From Telopea speciosissima (taxonomy: Eukaryota > Streptophyta > Magnoliopsida > Proteales > Proteaceae), in assembly GCF_018873765.1 (NCBI RefSeq), contig NC_057923.1, positions 10,118,413-10,182,412 of the forward strand: a DNA stretch of 64,000 nt, written 5' to 3'. Numbering within the stretch: the stretch's first letter is position 1; every line of letters starts with the position of its first letter. The notes under the pieces were generated by a model, which ran no database searches, was not told the DNA's origin, and saw only the letters and a list, made by a program, of their open reading frames with translations. Position numbers and translations under genes: made by a program. Positions 1-10,200 of this stretch are shown piece after piece.

Positions 1-601
1 GAATTAGGGCTCAAATTTGAACCAAAATGATTCTGCATGACTTTGATTTAATTGGGTCAAAATTTGACAATTCAACCACACACTCACATTTCAGACTCAT
101 ACTCGACAAACAAGGGGTATCACACTTGGCCTAAACGGTATGTTTAATCTAAATTGATCGGTTGAAGCCTGAGACCAGCCCGATCAATTATTAAACATGT
201 CAGGCTCAAGCATCGATTAATTAATAATTGGACAGTCCGAGTGCAATGTTATGGTCCAATAATCGCCCAACCTAGACTGACCGAATGTTGTGTTGATTGT
301 TTATAGCTCGATTAGCTCGCTTAAGCATATTTATCCCGATTACAACCTGTTTAAGGACTGTTTATAGCCCAACCAGTTAATTATCTTGTACAAATCCCAA
401 TCATTGCTCGATAATTTCAATTACCTTAAGCCTAATTATGGATAGGAAATTCATGGACAAACTAGAAACGTACCCATGCCCTACCTACACGATTCGATTA
501 CCTAAACGTGCGAAAACGATGTGGGCCCTTAAATTGGTGGGGACTGATTAGGTCCGATTGATTGATACCCATGCTCAACAGCAACTTGCTAATAATTATC
601 T
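1..601. other. Intergenic, no gene seen
   Basis: AT-rich sequence without a supportable coding region or clear repeat structure. Words such as 'cccgatcaattatta' and 'ctcgattagctcg' recur loosely, which suggests old decayed repeat, but no boundaries can be drawn. Confidence 0.4.
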
Positions 602-797
602 GGGAGAGAGATCGTTGCTTGGACCTCTAGAGGTTGCACACGCGCGCTAGCCAACAGGAGTGCACGCACAAGCATCGCCTTGGGCGAGATTTCCTGTCTT
701 TCCATGGGGGCAGCGAGGCACTTTTCGCACGCTTTTGTGTCTCGACGCATGGACCACATGGCCCACGCGACCAAGTAGCATTATTTCCTCCAATTAT
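602..797 (-). mobile_element. Small TIR element, family 'AGAACGCTACC', copy 1
   Basis: About 195 bp. Read on the - strand it resembles the copy at 54110-54271 through most of its length: shared words include 'cacgcgcgctagccaa', 'cacaagcatc' and 'gggatttccgcctttcc'-like sequence. It ends close to the start of a second copy at 799. No coding capacity. The class is not certain; the better-preserved 19350 copy has a near-perfect 9-bp duplication, which suggests Mutator-like mobilisation. Confidence 0.5.
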
Positions 798-798
798 C

Positions 799-985
799 TT
801 AAGGGAAAAAGAACACTACCCGCACACGATCCCTGCGCACAGATACAAGGCTGGAAGAAATGACCATCGTGCCCCCATGGTAAGGCAGAAATTCCTTGGG
901 GCACGGCAGTCATTTCGTGCTGGTCTATGTTTGGGTGCAGGGGTTGCACACCGCATGCGACCATATAGCGTTCTCTTTCCCTTAT
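799..985 (+). mobile_element. Small TIR element, family 'AGAACGCTACC', copy 2
   Basis: The left end 'aagggaaaaagaacacta' mirrors the right end 'tagcgttctctttccctt', giving imperfect inverted termini of about 20 bp around a GC-rich core. The same termini and core words ('aaatgaccatcgtgcccc') recur at 19350-19538 and 54110-54271. It is non-coding and lies directly beside copy 1 in the opposite orientation. Confidence 0.55.
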
Positions 986-1465
986 CTCAAACAATTCAAG
1001 AGAAGAGGGAAACCTATTGTGATATATGCAAGGGGAAAGAAGGTTGTCAGGCTGCGTGGTGCCTTTGCCTAGACATAGGAATGATGAAATGACCACCACC
1101 ACCCTCGTGAAAATGAAAAATCCGGCACTTGTTGGATGCCAACGAGCTCACATTGGCCCATGCACTGATGTAAAGGCCACACAAATTAATAATGATCCCC
1201 TTCCCTATTTGTAAGGGTTTTTTTTTTTTTTTTTTGTGTTCTATCCTACTCAATGGCCCATAGGCCAACTACAACTACCAAAGAAAAAGGCTAAGACTAG
1301 CGAACAAAATCCTACAACTACCGTTGGGAGAAATGGTGCATTTTTTAATGACATAAATGTGATTTGGAGAGTCGATTCCATGATCTCCTTAGGGCATGCA
1401 TTTCAACCAGTAAACCACCAATCAACCGAACAAACGGCTTACTGAAAAAGTAAAAGGGGAAGTTG
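986..1465. other. Intergenic, no gene seen
   Basis: No convincing coding sequence. It contains a poly-T tract near 1218-1236 and a sequence 'aatgatgaaatgaccaccaccacc' related to the core of the neighbouring TIR-element family. Nothing else is recognised. Confidence 0.4.
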
Positions 1466-1473
1466 CCTCCAGC

Positions 1474-1909
1474 TAGGGATGTAAATGGATAATCGAAATC
1501 CGAATCCGAATTCGCATCCGTATTCGTTTAGGGGCATCCGTATTCGTTTAGAGATATCCGAAAAATAATCCGAATACTCCGATTAAAATCCGTCCGAAAA
1601 AAAATCCGAATACTTAATAATAAAAAATTAAGTAAATAATGATTTTTAGGGTTTTTGAAGATTAAACAAGTTCTAGAATATGATGAAAAGAGAATCATGA
1701 TCTAAGAGATATGGATTGAGAGAGAATTGTATCCGCTAGGGGGAGGAAGGTCCGGGTTACACAAGACAGATATGTAAACGGATGGTCGAAAATCCGAATT
1801 CGATCCGCATCCGAATCCGTTTAGAGGTATCCGTATTCGGCCAGGGAATATCCGGCTCCGATCACATCCGATCCGTATCCGATCCGAATCCGATCCGTTT
1901 ACATCCCTA
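1474..1909 (+). mobile_element. Ac-like hAT MITE, long copy (436 bp)
   Basis: The element starts TAGGGATGTAAA and ends TTTACATCCCTA, and is flanked by a perfect 8-bp duplication, cctccagc, at 1466-1473 and 1910-1917. An 8-bp target duplication with a TAGGGATG terminus is the signature of hAT elements close to maize Ac. Both subterminal zones are packed with short ATCCG/CGGAT/AAACGG words, in keeping with the subterminal transposase-binding repeats of Ac-type elements. The middle is AT-rich and non-coding. It is a near-identical relative of 22827-23172 but has about 90 bp more near its right end. Confidence 0.9.
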
Positions 1910-1936
1910 CCTCCAGCCCCGTATCCCCTCTAATAT

Positions 1937-3992
1937 GAGTCTGGATCAGCTCCACATATGTGGAGTGTAAAAACGCTCCACATACGATGGAAGGCTGACA
2001 CGTGGACATATCCAACGGTGGAGTAGACAACCGTGACTTTTTTTCAAAAAGTTTTCATGGTACTAAGCTTTTTACTCTGCAGCACCTGCATCTGCACTTT
2101 TTGTGTATTTGCAGGTCTCGTTTCCCAGTATTTGCATCAAAATGGCAACTCCCTTCCCAACTCTCCAAAATGCATAGAACCAGACAGCCCAAACTTGGCC
2201 ATCATGGTAGAACTTGGCGCAGGTCTTCAGCAAAATCCAAAAGTTGGAGTGTTTGGGCTTGGGAGGAAAGTGGTGATTCGAAAACATACTCTGTTTCTTC
2301 TTCTTTGTCACCCATTCAGAACACTGTCCAAGCTTCATATCTCGGTCTCTCTCTCCACCATTCTAATCTCCATTCACTCACTCATTTCTGAATTTCGGAG
2401 GCCGTTGTTTTCGTGTCTTCTTCTTCTTTCTCCGTCATGGACGATTAACACTAAGAGAAAGACTTTACTTACAACAAAGCAATGAACATAAGGTCTAAGC
2501 ATGGGAGGAGGTGAGGAACCTTCGAACCTCTTATGAGTATATTCTTCTTGTACAGCTAAGCCAACACTAATTCTTCTGGTTCGTCACTTTTCTCCATCCC
2601 TTTATCACTGAAGCTTGTATTTGTCTTTGGTTGTTTTCTTTACTGTTTTGACTGGCCATAACCAGTATCTGTTCCATGCCACTATTTGCATATTTATGGA
2701 CCTTTCTTCTTCTTTTTTAATGGATATAAACTACCCAAGAAGAAAAGCATTCTGCATGGAGCAAATCATACTGTCATTTACTTAATAGAGTTGGAGGTTT
2801 ATCATACTGTCATTTACTTAATAATTTCTGAATATTTTGTAGGAGTTGGAACTTCGATTGAATCAGCAAAAGGAGCAAATTGATCGAGAAGATGATTACT
2901 CTTAGGAATGAAAATCATCACCACTACATGTGTGGCTTTGTTTATTTTGTTTCTTCAATGGTTATTGTTTCCCAAATGGTTGTTTGGGGTTTGCAGTGAG
3001 AATCAACTTATGACTGAATTTGAATACAACAATGCCATTAATTGATTTAGTGGACACAAAGCAAAAGGAAGATAGATATGAATTTATTGAACTGGTGTCT
3101 CCCAATTTGTGTTACTGGCCATCAGCCTCACTAAAGTTCTACACCCAATCATCTCCTCAAATACATCAATTGCATTTTGAACTTTATAAATAGGTAATTT
3201 TTAAAGTGGATTTCATCAAACAACCATTGCGCGGTTCCAAGGAATAATTATCATCTTCAATTCCTCTAATAGGAGGGAGGTGACCTTGAGCAGTGTTTTC
3301 GGGTAGGGAGTAGGGTGGTCATTTCCGTCCCCATGTGAGGAATTGAAAAAATTGGAAGGGACAACGAATTGGAGGGGATAACGATTAGATTCCAAGGGGT
3401 GTGTGTATCACCGTGCATGTCATTATAATGAATTTGATTTCAAGGATCAGAATGAGCTTATCCCTTGAACAATGGACAGACTATAGTTCCCAATTTAATT
3501 AAAACAACAGCAAAAATGAGCTACTTATGTGCAATAGATGCACAAACAGAAAACATTAGATCCGGGCAAGGGGGGAAGTTATGAAGAAACAATAATATAA
3601 AATCATGAAAATAATCACCAGTAATTCTAAAGTTACCAATTTAACTAATCTTGCATATCACTCCCTAACCTCACAAATAAGGGCTTAACCATATTTTAAT
3701 TGTAACATCAAAGTAAAAGAAGCAAGAATTTCTCTAGAGACATGCGTTCAGCATAGCTCAATGCATTTGGATAATTGGGGAGTGAGTTGGCATTTTAATG
3801 TCAGTCTTGGGAGAAGTAGACCTGCAAATGTACAGCTTCTTGGGAAAGGAGACCTGTAAAGCAAAGACAATTGGTACCATGAAATTTTTTTGAAAAGATA
3901 ACAGTTTTCTATTCCACCGTTGGATATGTCCACGTGTCAGTCTCCCATGTGGAGCGATTTTACACTCCACATATGTGGAACTGATCCGGCTC
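1937..3992. mobile_element. Mutator-like element with long TIRs (2056 bp)
   Basis: Perfect 9-bp direct repeats, ctctaatat, lie at 1928-1936 and 3993-4001. They flank inverted arms of about 240 bp (1937-2178 and about 3755-3992) that begin GAGTCTGGATCAG / GAGCCGGATCAG and share the palindromic word CCACATATGTGG and 'tgacacgtggacatatccaacggtgga'-like sequence. A 9-bp duplication with long TIRs is diagnostic of MULEs. No transposase is visible in the 1.58-kb interior. The interior includes a pyrimidine-rich leader-like stretch (2330-2450) and an exon-like block after an AG at about 2842 (ELRLNQQKEQIDRE), so a captured gene fragment (Pack-MULE) is possible. The right end is 273 bp from the MAPKKK start. 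Confidence 0.85.
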
Positions 3993-4154
3993 CTCTAATA
4001 TGGGGCAGTGAAATCATCACCCCACCTCTCGCTTTGGATGCTGATATGTCATTAAAATATGAGAAGTGGGCTTGTTGGTACTTCTGTGCTATAAAAGTTT
4101 TGAAGACTAAAAACCGAGGGAACGAAAATATCAACAGAAGAAACGCAGGAGTAG

Positions 4155-4224
4155 ATGTCCGATCACCGATGGCTGGTTGAGAGGCGAAGAGTGAGAGTCG
4201 TTGTGAAAATGCCCATGGGGTTGT
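4155..4224 (+). promoter_or_regulatory. Short upstream ORF in the presumed MAPKKK leader
   Basis: An ATG at 4155 opens a 22-codon frame ending TGA at 4222-4224, about 40 bases before the conserved MAPKKK start at 4265. If transcription starts upstream of it, it could lower translation of the kinase. The transcription start is not visible from sequence, so the regulatory role is inference. Confidence 0.3.
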
Positions 4225-4264
4225 GAGAGCCAAGTATCACTCGGACGGAGAGAAGCAGGAGAAG

Positions 4265-7200
4265 ATGCCGGACATTTTCGCAATGACTCGTTCTCTGGTT
4301 CTGCGGAGCAGCAGCAGCAGCAGCTCCTCCCTTGAAGATGAAGGTAGAGAAGAGGGACTTTTTTGAGAAAATTGGTACTTATCTTCGGAAATCACGCCTG
4401 GGAATTATCTCTAAACGGCAGAAGCTGCCAAGTTTTGGAATGGAGCATGGTCATGACATCCGATGGAGAAAGGGAGAACTCATCGGCTGTGGTGCATATG
4501 GTCGAGTCTACATGGGTATGGATCTTGACACCGGCGAGCTTCTCGCCGTGAAACAGGTTGTTTCCTTCAAAGTGTCTCCCCTACCCCAACCCCCATCAAC
4601 CCTTATGTGGTTTGTTTCTCTTTCCAACTCTGGTCCTTATCTTCTTCCATTGGCTACTTTAGGTTTCAATTGCGACAAAACATGCTCCAAGTGATAAGGC
4701 CCAAGTAAGAATTGGATTATTCTTTCTTGTTTTCAACAATGTACACACCCCCCCCAACTCCCCCCCACGGGAGCCCCATTTTTATTGATGGATTTTGAAG
4801 TACTTGAGAATTTCACAGTGTATCTTTGTATTTCTGTTTTTGGTTTTGTTGTCATTAGATGTGTAACTGAGGGGAAATATGATCTGTACATATGCAATAC
4901 TTTGAGACTTGATAATTTATTTGAAGTTTTTATTGTAGGACAATATATTGGAGCTGGAGGAAGAAGTCAAGCTTCTGAAGAACCTCTCCCACCCGAACAT
5001 CGTGGTTGGTATCCTCTGGCAAACTATTTTAATACTAAATATTTAATCTTTTTAGTTCCTCAAATACCCATCTTTTCTTTGCAGAAGTACTTGAGTACTG
5101 CAAGGGTTGAAGATAGCTTGAATATTTTGTTGGAATTTGTTCCTGGTGGATCAATTTCTTCTCTTCTTGGGAAATTTGGTCCATTCCCAGAGCCTGTAAG
5201 TTACTATTACTATCTGACTTTAGGTTAAAGACATTCCAGGACTCAATTTGCTAGTATACATTGTTGTTGGAAAAAGGTCATCAGAACATACACGGAGCAG
5301 CTTTTGAAGGGGCTGGAGTATCTCCACAATAATGGAATCATACACAGGGACATAAAGGTACTCTCTCTCTCTCACACACACACAGAGTCCATTATTATCT
5401 TGTTCTGAGCAAATAACAGCTGAGTTCTGCAAAACTTAGGGGGCAAACATCCTTGTTGATACCAAAGGTTGCATAAAACTTTCTGACTTTGGTGCATCAA
5501 AGAAAGCTGTTGAGCTGGTATTTTTGTCAATCATAATCCTTTCTATTTTGTTTAGTGCTAAACCTGTTTGCATTACGTGATTTACGTCCACACTGAGGTG
5601 TCATATAGTAACAACTAACAAGGTTCGTGGGCCATTATAGGCAACTGCATCTAGTACCGAGTTGAAGGGTACCCCATATTGGATGGCTCCAGAAGTCATT
5701 CTCCAAACTGGGCAAAGCTTGTAAGCACCTAGCTATTTTTGGTTACAATGTAGATAAATTGTTCTATTCAAATTGTTAAGGACATGCAACTATTGAACTA
5801 TAAAATGTTTTAGCTCTTCTCCATGGTTGTTTACATGAAAATGTCATTCATATTGTAAGAGTGCCATACCATGGTTCCAATTATACTATTTGTTGGAATA
5901 TGCAATCCAGAATACCGTGGGGGTATTTTGGTCCTTTTGGGGTTAGTTTATTTATTATGTTATTAGGTACAGTCGGCTATGTGGGTTTTAGTCCCACATC
6001 GCCTAGTTTAGTCTCTTTGTAATTTCCCCTCTATTTGGGGCTTACCTATCAATTAATTAATTCAAGTATTTACAACTTCCATCTTCTCTTCTCTCTAAAG
6101 TTACTGGTTACAGGTTCTAGGTTGTCTACATGGTATCAGAGCTATTGTAACCAGTGATTGATTCTCTTCTGGTTTGCAGTTTTGAGGGTCGTTTCAAAGT
6201 TCTCCAATTTATGGAGAAACCCTAGTTCATAGAAAGAAAAGAAGAACTAGGGTTTCCTGCCCATTTAATCTTTATCGATTTGTTTTAAATCTTTCACGGT
6301 CGTTTGTTGGTCTTTACGGGTTCACCCTGAAGATTTATTCAGTGGATATTTTTGGAATCCTTTCTGGTATCACTATTGCTATCGTTTCTGGTTTTCTAGA
6401 GTCGATTGGATTCCTGGTATGATGGCTTGATCTGGAGGTGTTTACAAATAGGATTTCGGCCTAGTTATCCCCTTAGTTTTCGCCGGATTTCCCTCCAGTT
6501 TTTGAAAGTGGGTTGGTATAAACCCTCTTCTCTCATGATATTTTTCTGCCATTGATCAAGTTTGGGGCAGAAGACGACATTGCAGGTGGTGTGGAATTAT
6601 TTTTCTCCTTATGCGATTCAGCAGATTTGTGATATTATTGCCTTGGTTTGCTGCTGTGCAATTTCCGTCTGGTTGAAGAATCCTGCTGTTGATTTCTGAT
6701 ATTTGTGGAATCAAATTCTGCTTTGATTGCTGCTGTCGATTTGTTTCTGTTTCCATGTTTTCGACTGCTAGTCTGCGAAGGAAGAAGACCCATCGCTGGT
6801 TTTGTGAGGAAACTGCTTCTCTTTTCTCGCAAAGGGGGTGCTAATTGCGTGAAGAGGAGATCCGATATTTCAGAATGGGTTTCCTTTTATGAGTTGGTGT
6901 CGATTTGAACTACCAGAGCCTTCTGAAGTGATATTGGTATGGTCGATCCCCAGGTTCTGCCTCTGGTTCAAGCTGAGGATGGGAGACCACTGCTATTCTT
7001 CGATTTTCAGGCTTTTTATTACGAATGGGTTTCTTTTTGAGTTGGTTTTCCTGCCATTTGTTTGCTTTGCTGGTTCCGTGACTGTCAAGGAGAAGAAGAC
7101 AGTCACGTTACCTTCTTGTCTCCTTATGTCCATATCTTTTTAAAGTTAGTTTTCCTCTTTAGCCCCTCACTTCTTAACTTTATCTCCTTATGTCCATATT

Positions 7201-10200
7201 TTACCATGCCTTCCAAGTATGTCCCCCATCTATAAATATTAATTCCCTCTATGTCCTTTGCTTTTATATATCACATGATCCCTTACTTTTTTATTTACCA
7301 AGGGCCCCTTGCAAAATTCTGGTTATTTACGAACTGCCATTACTTTTTAATACATTCCCCTATTTGACTACCCAATTGACCCTTGAAAATTCTTGTTTAT
7401 TACCAGTTTGCCCTTTGGCTTGGTTTGTATTTAAAAAGGATTTCCACCAAATTACAGCCATGCCATCCTTTTTTTCCAACACCGTTCCCTTTTAATAATT
7501 CTAATTTCCTTCATATCCCATTCCTTTGGCATATACCCATAAACCCTTTGGAAGTTAATGGTATTCTCTAATTTGCCATTTCTTCCTTTTTTTTCCATTA
7601 CCCTTAGCACCTCTTGGAAAAATCTGGAATATTATGTTTTTGCCCTATCTCTTACATCATCTCTGTTATGTCCACGTGTACTACACGTGAGGAGGGGATT
7701 ATGTACAGTACACCTGCAGACATTGCAGAATGCAGAACTTGCAGGAACATGGGTGCAAAACATAGAACATCAGTTTTCTCCACCATTGCCATTGGGTATC
7801 CTTCGTTATTGGGTTGAGTTTGCCGTAAGGGGGAGATTGAAGTATTGAAGATATTTGGTTGTTGCCTATTTGAAGACTTTCAGTTGGATTGATATAGTTT
7901 TTTCCGCTGCCTGATTCAGTTTGTTTCCGCTGCTTGCTGCTCTAGTTATTTCACTTCAAGATTCTGTGTCACTATGACAATCTGAGATTCATCACTGGAT
8001 AGCTATTGAAGATCGTTGAAAGCTGTCTTTTTTGGAAGACATTCTAGTCCCGGTTTGCTGATCATGGCTGTCCAAGTTTTGAAGATCTATTTTTTCAAGT
8101 TCTTGAAGGTTTTCAAATTCTTGAAGGTTTATTTGGGAGCTGCATTCATATGTCAAGCTAGATTCTATTGCACCTTAGTTTTTTTCCCATTTTGTTCAAG
8201 TTGGGCATTAGTACATTGTATGCGCCAACTTGAGGGGGAGTGTTAGCATTATTGGGAGTTCTTTTTTTCTTTAGTTCAAGCTGGATCTTCTTTTTTTACT
8301 TATTTGTATAATCCACCTTGAGGGGAAGTGTTGGAATATGCAATCCAGAATGCCATGGGGGTATTCTAGTCCTTTTGGGGTTAGTTTATTTATTATGTTA
8401 TTAGGTACAGTCGGCTATGTGGGTTTTAGTCCCGCATCGCCTAGAGGGGCTTACCTATCAATTAATTAATTCAAGTATTTACAACTTCCATCTTCTCTTT
8501 TCTAGAATAAGTCTGCTGAATTGCTTGTTTGAGTATTTGATGAAAAGGGAAAGCTTGCTGATGCAGATCCAAGTTCACGCAGGAAGAAGAAGAGCAGCCT
8601 TTGAGCAGCCTTTGATTTTCGTTGGAGCCTTTACTTGTTTGTTCTTTTATGCTAGGGTTAAAACAGTCTTTTATTACTTAGTTCTTCCCTCCACGATTTT
8701 AGAGGGATAGGTTGCTTTATTTGTTTGTTTTATTTGTTTAAACTTGTACTCCCATTTAGAGTACAAGTATGCTGATTGTAATTAGGAATCAGATTAGGAA
8801 TCACCACTCCTAATCTGACTAGGATTGCTTCTAGGATTTAGGACTGGAACTCCCAGTTCAAGTCTGATTATTTGTAAGGCCTTTTGGCCCCCCCCCTTTC
8901 ATTATAAATAAGATAAATCGTGGGCAGGCTGCCCCACTTATTATTGCATTAAAAAAACTGTGTTTCAGATCTAAGATTGCTGCCATCGAGCTGCTGCCTC
9001 TGCTCCATCTGCGAGCCTGCATCCTTGTGGACTCAAGGTGGTTAAAGGGTGGGTTCTCCTACGACTCCTTGCACTGTGAAGGTCAGGAGGTCTTCTTCAA
9101 TCTTCAAGCTGTTGCTGCTCCTGCACATTAACCCTGCAATTTATCCATTCAACCCTCAACCCCATTAAACCTGCAACTCCTACTTCAACTAGGACTCCAT
9201 TATAATTCCAGATCTAACCATCACCTTCAAACCCTATTCTCAGTCCACCTTCCCTACATCATTCCCCACACTCGACCTCAGCCCTAGCCTATAATTCCCA
9301 CTCTAACCCCTTCATCTCTTCACTCCATTAAACCCTAAAGCCTGTGACCCGATTCTGCCCAAAATTGCAGAAACTCAAAACTTCTCCAAATCCTAATATC
9401 TTTATACCATTAAGATCTCTGAAACCTGCCTTTTAAAACCCTATAAACCCCATTGTCATTACTTAGCCCTAACCCTAGATTTTGCCCTAATAACTCTAAT
9501 CTGCCCATTCGGCCAACCCTTAGACAGAACCTGGTCCTAAGTGGAAGTTATTTCACCTAAGCTACATCACTTGCCATTGTGAACTATGCTTATTTCATTA
9601 TTTGAAAGTGGAAAACAATTTTATAGTTGGTACAAGGGAACTTGAGAATTAATTTTCCAAATAAACAATTGTTCCATTTTGAAAGTAATAACTGGTGATT
9701 CGTTTAATTAATGGTATATGAAATCTGACTGCTGAAGCAGCTTCTAGTGATGCAGTCATTGACTTGAAAGACACCCCCTTAACGGAAAGCTATCACTCTA
9801 CCCTCAGCAGTCAAATTTTGCCCATGGAAATAGTAATCAAGCAGTGGTACAGATCAAAAACCAATGTCACACAATAATATCATTTCAGAGTTATATGAAG
9901 TTCATGTACTGCCAGCTGGATTGTGGAGCAATAACATGGCAGTCTGAGCCTGGGCATTCAGATACTTTCTTAGAGGATCTAAACTGTTAGCATTTCAACT
10001 AAAGCTAACATGATTCATAAAGATTTTAGAAAAAAAAAACTGTGGTCAACATGTCTTTAGCTCAACGTGTCGACCAATGTAGGACATAGACAGCCCTGCA
10101 GCATCTTACCTCTTATTAATAATATTGGAACAACGGATCAACCTCAACTGTTTGTCCTTCAAGCCATAGTTGGAGATAGAGATTGTTTTTTTCCCTTCCA

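Noticed and set aside
634-1102. Open frames on both strands up to 152 codons
   Set aside because: They lie inside the two small TIR elements and their GC-rich cores; no domain, no splice context, and frames overlap on both strands.
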